A DNA stretch of 64,000 nucleotides. Origin: Ailanthus altissimus (taxonomy: Eukaryota > Streptophyta > Magnoliopsida > Sapindales > Simaroubaceae). The stretch covers positions 1,426,001 through 1,490,000 of the forward strand of contig OX327704.1 in assembly GCA_946807835.1 (NCBI GenBank), given 5' to 3'. The notes beneath the pieces are model-generated. The model did no database searches and was not told where the DNA came from. It worked only from the letters and a program-made list of their open reading frames with translations. Made by a program: the position numbers and the translations under genes. Shown here piece after piece: positions 12,902 to 23,035 of the stretch. Position 1 is the first letter of the stretch. Every line of letters begins with the position of its first letter.

Positions 12902-14075
12902 TTGAAGCTACATACTGCTATCGGAGCGTATGTTGAAGTACAAACTGATGATAGTTCTTGAGTTGAAGTCCAAATTGATATTAGAGCTATGGGTTGAAGT
13001 CCAGATTGTAGAGCATAGGCGGCAGAGTCAGATTGCAGAGCAAAGGTTGTCAACCATGGGGACTCACAAATATAAGAGAAGAATAAAAAGGAAGATGATT
13101 ATCTGAAAGAGGAAAAAATGATGGCCTTACTGGAGAGTTTTGAAGTAGAGAACACTCTTGAAGAAGACTTCCAAGAAGATGGTGTCATCTAAGTCCTAGT
13201 TAGAAGAATCATTCAGATTGGACACAAAATAAAGATGGAAAAAGAAGAACAATCAAGATTGAAGTGCAGATCCAAAAGGTGTCTAGGGCACTCAAGGAGA
13301 TAGTCCTAAGAGGAAGACAAAGATAGAAGGAAGGTGGATTTGCAAGTCTGTTGGATGACTAGGTAAAGACCTTGATTGCATGAGAGCTTCTGGAGGAATC
13401 AGTGTCTGATGAACGAACTATTTTTGAGATCTAGGGTAGTGTTTTTATATGAGTCGTGGAGAATCGTTATTTACCAATTGGAGTAATATGGCTTATGGTA
13501 AGTCATAGGGGATTGGTAGAATAAGATTGAGACTACATAGTGAAAAAGACAAGGGAGAGACTAAGTATGAGATTTATTCCTCATCTCATAAAGACCTAGA
13601 GGACTCGGGACTGCTAGATCGAAATAGGGAGATTCATGGAAGGCATACAGAAGGAACACTAAATGGGGAAGCAAAGGGATCGAAGGAGTGATAAAGCACA
13701 GAGGGAGGCTATGTGCTTATAGGAAAGTGCTTAGAATGGGATCAACATAGGGGTTGATTTGAAACAGACCATAAAGCAGCTTTTGATATATCACTTTATG
13801 GCAGGGGTCGAAAGAGAATGTGTAGGAAGAGTAGCAATGGCCAGAATGGGTTTTTTTTCACCATTAAAGGTTGTGGTTATGGTGTCTTCGGGACATAGAA
13901 GATCACAATATTGAACTACTCTAGACATCAGCATTCAGGAATCTTTGGAGACCATAGTCGCAAGAACCTTAGTTAAGTCGGGGACTTAACTTATAGATCA
14001 TGCTAGTGAGCATTGGTCAATGAGGGGTGACGTGATTAGCTTCATGGGAAGAGATTTCGAATTAAGGAGGGGATT
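12902..14075 (+). other. Internal region of the non-autonomous element
   Basis: About 1.2 kb, rich in purines, with stops in all frames. The first part repeats a short theme (ttgaagtccaaattg and similar, 12901-13020), which may be a degenerate leader repeat. No known domain is seen. The last 100 bases keep a short open frame that continues into the second LTR without recognisable similarity. A purine tract (aaggagggga, 14064-14073) lies just before the second LTR and is the likely plus-strand priming site. Confidence 0.65.
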
Positions 14076-15108
14076 TGTTGGAAATTTGGTGATTCAACAA
14101 TCTTGGTTGGACAAGAATTGAGATGAATACCAAAGTAAAGAGTCACAAGAAGTCTAGAATGTGTGGGACACGTATGGAGAAGTCTAGGACATATGGGACA
14201 CGAAAGGGGAAGTGAAACGGGACTCAAAGACGCGAAGGAAAAGAAGGAATCGCGAAGAGAGCTTCCAGCGCCGCAGCGCCCAGGACTGAGCACTGCGGTG
14301 CTTCAGCACCGCAGCGCTGGATCCTCAGTGCTGCAGCGCTGGACGCGAGAAGGGCCAGCGCTGCGGCGCCCAGGGACGAGCGTCGCAATGCCAGAACGCG
14401 TGGAAAAGTCCGTTTTGGCTCAGGATTTCAAGTTTTGGGAAGTTTTGGACTTCCAAAATAAGTGGACTCTTACTTCAACAAGGAATAGGATTTGTAGGCA
14501 TGAAATATACCCTATATAAACACTTGTAAACCCTTGATTAAGATTAAGCATCTAAGGTTTCAAGATGTAACCATAAGAGAGAATAGAGGAGCTAGGTAGG
14601 CACTAAGTGCGTGGTGCACTAGGGTGTAACCTTGGGGGGTATTTTCTTCTTTAGGTTCTTTGAGTCAATAAAAGAGAAACACCATAGATTCTTTTGGCTT
14701 AGATGCTGGGCTATTCTTGTGTTTTTTGTAAAAATCTCTTATGAGGAGATACGAAGAGGTCTTAGGGAGTCATAATGATCAAGGGTAGATGCTTAAAGGT
14801 CTCAATGGGAGATACTAAGGGGTTTTGTGAGATCATTGATGATGTAAGAAGATACTTTGTGATCTATTTCAATGGGAAGAAGCTGGATCATGGATCCTCC
14901 ATAGACGTAGGCAATTTGGGCCGAACCACGTATATCTTATGTCTTGTGATTGGTTTGTTTTCTTTATCTTTATTGGTGTGTTAATCTTATGTGTTCTTGC
15001 TTATGGTGTGAGTTATGGTTTTCTGCTGTGCAAAGGGTATCAAGGTTGTGGCTTAGTTGATGCCATTGGGGTGTCAGATTGAAGTGCACGGCTTGATATC
15101 CCTCAACA
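14076..15108 (+). repeat. 3' LTR of the non-autonomous element
   Basis: It matches the 5' LTR almost throughout. It is longer by about 37 bases, because the GC-rich block at about 14235-14405 has an extra copy of its gcgctggatcctcag unit. Such a length change between LTRs that were identical at insertion indicates later tandem slippage in this block. The TSD attct follows at 15109. Confidence 0.9.
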
Positions 15109-15113
15109 ATTCT

Positions 15114-15881
15114 AATGCCCTAAATTTATTTAATTGAAGTCCAATTATACAAAAACCCTAATTTACTATTTTAGGGTTTGGAATTCTCATATTTTAAAGC
15201 AAATTTACCCTTAATCCACCCTTAAATCTTACTTAGGCACTTGGAAACAATTTAAATTTGGTGTGAATTTCTTGATTTGGCATAGAAATTTCATGGATAT
15301 CACTATTCATATCCTTCCCATCTTCATTTTCGAAATTCTCTCTCTCTCTCTTTGTTTTCTTTTTTCTTAACAATTCTTTAAATAAAAACACTTGGCCTTT
15401 ATATATAAACCCAAAAATTGCATAATGGCTTTCCAAGACATGTCTAATTGCCATTTAGTCCTCCAATAAAAAAGCCTTTGATTGGTAGCCAATATTGTAA
15501 TAAATATTACTAATAACTAATAAAATATAATATAATAGACTAATATATGCAATTGTCCCAATTTGATTTGTTCATATGTCTTAAAATACACATACTTATC
15601 CAACAAAAATAGCTTGCTTAAGGTGTAATGCTTACACAAAAAATTAATGGTGCAATTACTGAAATTTCACTACTTAGTCAACTGAAAAATTTCAAAAATA
15701 TTCGGTGAGCATCCAACACCCAAATTGACTATGAAATTTTCCAATTAGGTCTATTACGGCTCATGTAAACACTTAAAAAAAATGTACCAAGATGGGTTGA
15801 AATCTGAAACTTCTACAGTTCCCTAGTTATCAAGTATGAAAATTCTAGATATCTAACTATTCATGAGAACTGGACATTACA
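15114..15881 (-). repeat. Gypsy LTR, part 2
   Basis: Continuation of the LTR that breaks off at 11886. Its right end reads tggacattaca, that is, a TGTAATGTCC start on the minus strand, which marks the outer end of the LTR. The flank attga follows. The solo LTR at 28527-31262 starts with a similar TGTAAT sequence. A short tct microsatellite lies near 15340. The open frame at 15454-15233 has no recognisable motif. Confidence 0.75.
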
Positions 15882-15886
15882 ATTGA

Positions 15887-18800
15887 GTTGTTTTTTTTTT
15901 CTTCATATGATATAAATTGATAATCATTTTGTTTAATTTTTCATTTATTTTTCTCACATAATAAAGATTGATAGACTTTTATTTTACTTTTTTTACACTA
16001 TTAATTTTTAATATATTTTTAGCTTAGTTGATAAATTGACTAATTTTAAAACCATAATATACCAATATAAATTTATTTGTAAGATGTTTTTTTAAATCTT
16101 GAATCAAGCTTAAGAAAAATTATTTTTGTTTGATTGAGTTACTTTTTAATTATATTATCCAGTGTTTATATTAACTATTTACGAGTTGCTTTTATTAGTT
16201 TTAACTTAAAAATAAATTTAACCTTAATGGGGAAGACTGTTATTGAATTTAAATACGTGATATAATTTTGAATACTATATTTTATGAATTTTCTTTAAAA
16301 TAAATGCTATAATTTTATACTTTTATTATTGTGATTTATAACCCACTCAAAATCCATGGCATAACCCATTGTAAAATTTGATAAAGAATACATATCTACT
16401 AAAATAGGTTTTGTAATAAAACTCCAAATTCGCAATGGGCTTAAAAAAAGATTTAGTGTTTTCATTTTAAAGTGAATGCAGATATGGATGTGGATATAGA
16501 TTTAATGGTATTTGTCCAAAATTCGATTTGCTACCATCCCTACACCTCTGACTTAGGTTAAAGGTTTGAATCTTAGTATATGTTAGGACAGTTTAGTTCC
16601 TTCAGTTATTAGGAGACCAATTTTAATTATTTGTACTTAAAGAATATTATGTAATTAATTTATATATGAACTATAATATTTGATATTTGAGATGTAATAG
16701 TTGTATCAACAATATATTAACATAGAACTCTTATTTCACCGAACCTTGTACACGTTTGACATCCAATTTGGTACCTAATATATGTTGTAATGGAGGTGTT
16801 GACATGGAAGATAGTGTAAAAATCTGGTCAAAATAATTATCGCTAAATCTACACTCATTATAAATGCATTATGTGTAGTACCAATATATCATATTTATTG
16901 ATTAAGCAACTATATAATAATGTAATGAGACAACCTCATCTAAACTTTCTTCTCAATACTGATATTGACACGGAAGATGCGTAAAAAGGTGGTAAAACAA
17001 AATCTGGTTCTGGTTATTAAATCTACACCCATTATAAATGCATTATGTGTATGTAACAAATACATGAAAATTAATAATTAAATAGTGATATAATAACATG
17101 ATCAAAGCAATTACACAATTTAAGACTTTCTGGTTAATACATGTGATTGAATAGCATAAATTAAAAAATTTAACCTCACCTATGTTTATATAATAGGTTA
17201 TCAAAAATTGAGTCTCTGAGAAATTTTTTTACTAATTAACTATTAAAGAAATTAAAAAAGAAAGAATTAAGTTTAATTATCTACTTTGAAGTGGGTGTAC
17301 TTAAAAAAATATTATTTATTTAGTAAGTACCAGCTTATCTAAATCGAGTCTCTCAAAAAAGCTTTTACTAATTTACTATTAAAAAAATAAAATTAAGTTT
17401 AATTATCTAATTTTTAGTGGGTGTACTTACAAAGACATTGTTTATGTAGTAAGTAGCCTTTCAGGCCCATTGGCATTAGGCTGGTATGTATATAATCAGT
17501 CCATTGAGAATTGGGAGACTTCATTAAATATATATATATATATTATTCATATTTTGTGTTTGAAGTATAACAAAGTGCAATTATCTGAATTGTTTTTAAA
17601 ATTATTTATAGAAGATTATATTATTTTGGGTTTAAATCAAACTTTTGAATACTGAAAATAATACTTCTGAATTTAATTAGTATGAAAAAAAGCCTTCAAT
17701 TATAGTTTTGGAGACATGGTAATTTTTTTGAAGAGGTTGATCATAATCTTTTAATATTATGGTGGTGAATTTTAAAATTGGGTTTTTTTCTTATAGAACT
17801 GAATGAATTGAAAAAAGTTGGTTCAATTCAATTTGGCTCAAGCAATTTAATTTCAAATTTATTTTTTTAGATCGAACTGAACCAAAATTAACATTTTTAA
17901 TGAATCTCATTGTCATTTTAAGAACAAAAATTGAGTCTCTTTCCGACTCATCTTGATAATAGAAAAGTAGATATTATTTAATAGTATAGGAAGAGATTAA
18001 ATCTTTTATACCCAAATCTTTGAAAGGAGACACAGTGTAATCAAGTTTGCTTGTTGCAATAGTTATTTGATTGTTAATATAAATTAATTGGGAATTAAAA
18101 TATAATATTCAAAGAAAATAAAATCTAACAATTGAAGTTGAAAAACTCCGCCTTATATAAATATTTTAAAAATATAATATATGTGATTTTGACATAATTG
18201 ACTGGCATTTATGAATACAAAAGGTAGATTTTTGAAATGGATTCAATTAAAGGTTTAGTTAACTTAAGAGGGAAAAACCTAGTTGTTAATCACTAGCACA
18301 AGTTATGATCTAAAGATAAACTCTAAATTAATTCTATATTTTATAATAATTATAATACAAATTGTGAGGTAATACCAAATAAACAAAATGGAATATCAAG
18401 TCCAAAGTGATGATGTATTAGCAAATTTAGAATATTATATAATTTAATATTTGCCAAATTCATTGGAATGCATAATTAACGTTCACTAAATTGATATTTT
18501 TGATTTATCAAACACATCTCTTTCAATATAATTTTGTGTGCATATCTTTTGAAAAAATTATCTCATTTTTCTGCAAAGTTTTGAAATGGAATAAGAAATC
18601 TCATCCACTAAAATTTCTCAACTCGTATTCTATAAATCTTACTCAAACTTGGGTGATCACGGGCGCATTGTACCTTTTTGACTGCTTGAGCTATGCCTTG
18701 AAGCTAGGAAAATCATTAATTTAATTCATGAAATTCAGATAAAATATTGAAGTGCATTTTTTGAAGGTAGTAAATAAATTAATATATCTAATCATGATAA

Positions 18801-20370
18801 ATTATTGCATATTAAATAAATTTATCCTAGTATCTTAAAAAAGTGCTCTATAGATTTTTTTTTTTTTTATAAAAACATTCTAATTCTTGCATTTAAAAAA
18901 AATATAGGGATTAATAATTTAAATAAATTTATGGGACTAAATTTGTAATTTGTTTTTTTAATTTATAAGATGAAGAGGGCATTATTTTTTTACTAATTAA
19001 TAATATTCTTTGCCAATTAAATAATAGACCAAAAAGACATAATGTTAATTATCTAATTTGTTTCCTTCCAAAAAAATATAGGGTAAGAAAGATCAATATT
19101 GATATAATAATATATATATATTAAATACTAGCTTTTCGGGGTAGTTTAGATAGCCGTAAATGAGCTTTGCACTTATGACCGCTTGAATTCGAGTAAAAAT
19201 AAGAGTTAAATATTAGTGTTTAATAGATGAAAATTTTAATAATATCCAATCTTTTAATATATGTGTGTGTGTGTAAAAGTTAGTGCTTAATGGATAGAAA
19301 TTTTTGTACTATCCAAACTTTTAATATATATATATATATATACATCTGTGTGTGTGTATAATTTTAAATGCTTGTATATAATAATTTGCCCGATATCTCA
19401 AACTATCTTTCTCATCATAAGTTTAGATAAATGATCTAATGTACTACGTAACTCACTATAAAATGAGCAATAATGTCACGTAATATTATTTGATTAATCC
19501 ACAACGTCTGCACTATTTAGGCTTTATTACTTATTAGAATGAAATTATATATAGATATATATGTGTATAGATCTTAAACTATCTTATAAACTAACAATTA
19601 ATTATTTTTATAATTTTTAATGCATTTAAAAATCAAAATCACACATTAATAATGCAAAAATTACAATAAAAAAATTAAGTCAATAAACTTTCCAAGAATC
19701 CATCCACTCCTTATCCAATGCTTAATTGCTCTTGTGTTAATTCCAGTTAAACTTTTTTAGACTTAACTCTTCTAAGACTCGTGACTCTGGTCTCGAAAGA
19801 TTTCAAATATATCTCTCTTTATGTAGCTATCATATTATGATCTCCACTGTCACTTAATATTATCATAATATCTTCATGGATACATCCTTCTTTACCATAT
19901 ATTATTTTTCCACCCTTACCACAACGGTGAGATAATCTCTAATACTATCTTTGGTATGCAATCCCTTAACAAATCCATGTTGAAACCCTAGAGTATTCCA
20001 TCAAGCACATAGCCTCAACCATACTTCTCACCCTTAGACTCTTTAAACATTTTTGTATTCCTTCTCTAACAATAGATGATCTCCTAAAGGATTTATGCAG
20101 TACATTTTTACGCTTATGCCGAGTGCTTAAGTACTCCATGACACTCTTCCATACTTATGTCCAACATTAGAGCTGTTCCAACCCTTTATTTTCTCTATTT
20201 TATTGATATATTATCTATTCTAATGAATTATAAAGGTTTATATAGGTTGTAAAGTACCTTTGTTTAACTCTATTTATTATTAAAATAGTAGTCCATGCAA
20301 AAAAGAAATTTAAAACCTACTCAAACACACTTAAAAACACTAAAAACCAATGTTTTTTTAAGCTAGCTTG
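15887..20370. repeat. Large non-coding repeat, copy B
   Basis: It matches copy A (1-4330) nearly base for base from 15998 on. The first about 110 bases also match 57030-57120, so the repeat extends at least this far left. Frames of 60-77 codons (for example 17470-17655 and 18491-18724) have no motif and are not shared intact with the other copies. TA and TG microsatellites vary in length against copy A (near 19260-19370). It continues directly into the copia fragment at about 20430. Confidence 0.78.
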
Positions 20371-20429
20371 ACGAAACCAACTCAAGTACAAACCGATTCA
20401 CAATAGTAGGTTATGCCATCCCATATATA

Positions 20430-21360
20430 ATCATTATACTACTTTAGAGCTAGCTTGGTCAAACCATGGCCACTCTATTGGCAGTTCTTGGACAATACAA
20501 AATATTTCATATAGAGAAGATTCCAATAACACAACATATCTTGACATACAAGTTCTATTTAAGTTATTCAACATTACCCATCTCGTTTTTAGGTTATGCC
20601 TTAGAAATAGCCATGTATCTTCTTAACTTAATTTCATCTAAGTTAGTACCTAAAACACCTCTGAAAATATGAATAGGACATAAAAAAAGTTTGATCGTAT
20701 ACTCATATGAGGTTGTCTAGCTCATGTACTAAAAGAGAAGACAGATAAGTTGGAATATAACACTAAAGTTTGCCTGTTAGTTGGCTATCCTAATGGAATA
20801 AGAGGAAGTCTTTTATGTGATTTTCAAGATAAGAAAGCATTTGTTAGCACCAATGCAATCTTTCTTGAAGTAAATTATATGAATGACTTCAAGGTTATGT
20901 GTAAGATAATTCTTGATGAGTTATATAGGAACTCTAATATTGTGCCTGATAGAGTCAATGAGTTAATTCCTAATTTAGATCATAATGGCCAACTAGGGCT
21001 ACTTGCAGGACACTAACCACCAATACATTTTTATAGCGAAAGGATTATTAGAAGTCCAACTAGGTACATGTTAATTAGAAAGTCCTTTCAGGCAGTCTCT
21101 AATGATAATGAACTAGATCCCACTAGCTATGATGAGACAATGGTTGATAAAGATTCAAACCATTAGCATAAAACTATGAAATCAGAAATAGACTCTATGT
21201 ATTTCAATAAAGTCTGGGAATTTATAGAGAAACCTTAAGGAATAAGACCCATAGGGTGTAAATGGGTTTACAAGAGAAAGAGAGGGAGTAAATGGGTCTA
21301 CAAGACCATATGATGTAAATGGGTCTACACGAAGTCAGAAATGGACTCCATGTATTCCAA
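20430..21360 (+). pseudogene. Ty1/copia integrase-to-RT fragment, decayed
   Basis: The plus strand reads as the end of integrase and the start of RT of a plant copia polyprotein. Recognisable parts are FLGYALEIAMYLLNL near 20585, CLLVGYPNGIRGSL in the open frame 20750-21016, DKKAFVSTNAIFLE, and after a stop TRYMLI(R/G)(K/E)SFQA near 21060, then IGCKWVYKRKR near 21250. Frameshifts and stops break it many times. Near 21250-21350 the KWVYK and SEMDSMYSN segments are repeated, a local duplication. It ends a few bases before an LTR at 21390. The same fragment, also followed by an LTR, lies at 45850-46745. Confidence 0.85.
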
Positions 21361-21389
21361 TATAGTTATTTAATAGCTTGGATAGAATC

Positions 21390-22188
21390 TGTAGCAACAG
21401 TTTATTAAATAATAATATTTATTTGTAAATTTATTTAAAAATATAGATATATTAAAAGTGATCATTAGAGCATTCAGTGACTTAGGGGCAAATAAATAAT
21501 TAAAGAGGCAAGAAAATTTCTCCATTGTCTACCTTTAATTATAGACATCAATTAGAGGGATAATTAAGTGATTATTATTGGTTTAAATATCAAGCCCAAT
21601 TTAATTAAAATGAGTTTGAATTAAATTGACTTTTACTTAATAACACGGATTACTAGAGGATAGCCATTGGCTTTTAGTGGTATAGCTTGGTATTAACTTA
21701 GATGAATTGTTGTATTGTGAGATACTAAAGACTATGCCTTTTAAGTTAGAGGTAGGAAGCTCATGGGTCTTGCAGTTTCTCTAAAAGCTTAAATTCTAAT
21801 GAAACTCTAATTTTCTAATTATAATCTAATTTAAAATACCAAATGGAGATTCCTATATATATATGGGAGTATGGAGTCGTAAACATTACAACAAATATAA
21901 TAAGAAAAATTCTTTTTACGTACTCTAACATAGAAAAAGAATTTGGTTATTACCGTTTTTTCAAATTTTAGTATTAGTGATTTTAGAGATTAAGAAGGAT
22001 CCGCATGCCCATACGCGCTGAGTTTGAAGGTTGAGGATAGTAAAGATGATTGTAGCTAATCAATTCAAGATTTGTCATAGTGAGAATTCGAGGTAATCTT
22101 ATCTTTATACATGTAATTATGAAATAGATGATTTGGCTTCCGCTTTATTTATTTTTTTAAACATAATATTTTTTGTTTACTACTAACA
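21390..22188 (+). repeat. Copia-type LTR
   Basis: It starts tgtagcaacag and ends tactaaca, followed two bases later by a primer-binding site. A hairpin-like tatatatatggga near 21855 marks the promoter area. It matches 46767-47581 closely and 32769-33263 in part. A coding fragment (integrase/RT) precedes it and a primer-binding site follows, so in this arrangement the LTR has the 3' part of an element on its left and the 5' part on its right. Confidence 0.8.
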
Positions 22189-22190
22189 AC

Positions 22191-22203
22191 TGGTATCAGA
22201 GCC
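22191..22203 (+). other. Primer-binding site (tRNA-Met type)
   Basis: It reads tggtatcagagcc exactly, the standard plant LTR-retrotransposon primer-binding site complementary to initiator tRNA-Met. It fixes the right end of the LTR at 22188. Confidence 0.93.
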
Positions 22204-23035
22204 GCATTATTTTATATTATATATATACTTTATTTTTTGTATGATAGTAAATATTTATTGTGGCACCAATTACATTTTAGTCTATATTTCTTATTTTTAT
22301 TAATTACATGTTGAATGGTAATGCCCATAATAATTTATGGTTAAGTTAATTCCTGATGGGTTTTTTTAGATTTTATTTATATGCTAATTAATTGGCGTAG
22401 AATTTTTATTTGTAATCTAAAGAATATTGATGTTCCTATTTTTTTTATATATTTTTACTTCTATTGTGCTTTTTTCAAAAGAAGAATTTAAAAAAAATAG
22501 AAGAAACACGTAAAACGAAAAAAGAAAGGAAAAGAAAAGAATGGGGTGGCAGCTAGGGAGAAAGGGGAAAGATGTATTTGGGGTTTTAATCTAAAAAATA
22601 TGATTTAGACCCCTTCAACGTTAATTAATCATGGGCTGGTGAAGATATTTTGCATATTTTACAGATTAATCTTAAATCTTTGTAAATTTTGCAAATAAAT
22701 CCAACAGAATAATTTATTCTCACTCAACACCCTCCAATTTTAGATAATCACAGTTTGATTAAAAACTTTGAGATATCTGCAAATAGGTCTCAAGTTTGAC
22801 ATAAATTTATTTTGGAATTAATTTTGGATATTTAAAAATTTAAAGTAAGTGCAAAATTCTTTTAATCTCAGTTCAATTTATAAAATTTTATTTAGACTAT
22901 TTTATTAAAATTATTGGGTCTAAAAATATTTTTATTTAACTTTTTTTAAAAAGGCCTAAAGAAATTTTAAGCTTAAAATATGCTCAATTTATTTTTAAAA
23001 TAAACAGACAAAAAAAAATTAAAAGGCCTAAATTT
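22204..23035 (+). other. Leader-like internal DNA after the copia LTR
   Basis: Non-coding, AT-rich. It matches 47597-48425 along its whole length, including a purine-rich stretch (aagaaaggaaaagaaaag near 22522). Homology with the second copy stops at about 23035, followed by a TG microsatellite (23050-23070) and the gypsy relic. No gag frame is visible. Confidence 0.65.

Larger units (their letters stand above)
11887..15108 (+). mobile_element. Non-autonomous LTR retrotransposon with perfect TSD
   Basis: Two long, nearly identical LTRs (11887-12882 and 14076-15108) flank about 1.2 kb. Both start tgttggaaattt and end atccctcaaca. The 5-bp target duplication attct is exact (11882-11886 and 15109-15113). 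A primer-binding-site-like sequence follows the first LTR and a purine tract precedes the second. The internal 12883-14075 contains no gag, protease, RT or integrase signature in any frame, so mobility would depend on another element's enzymes. Long LTRs with a short non-coding interior fit a small LARD- or TRIM-like class, though the dimensions match neither exactly. It sits in the LTR of the shuffled gypsy element and is therefore younger. Confidence 0.92.
6404..15881 (-). mobile_element. Block-shuffled Ty3/gypsy retrotransposon (interrupted)
   Basis: A minus-strand gypsy element bounded by LTR pieces. Flanks are gttga (6399-6403) and attga (15882-15886), a target duplication with one mismatch. 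Compared with its relative at 60015-64000, all blocks keep the same orientation. On the minus strand, however, they run LTR, RNase H end plus integrase (11372 to about 10256), RT end plus RNase H start (about 10255 to 9951), gag-protease-RT (9950 to 7375), primer-binding site and leader (7374 to 7180), LTR. The expected order is LTR, leader, gag-protease-RT, RNase H, integrase, LTR. It is dead: all frames carry stops and frameshifts. A younger LTR element (11887-15108) is inserted in its upstream LTR. Confidence 0.8.

Noticed and set aside
22191..22203. tRNA-like words tggtatcagagcc as part of a tRNA gene
   Set aside because: Only the 3' complementary segment is present, directly after an LTR; this is a primer-binding site.
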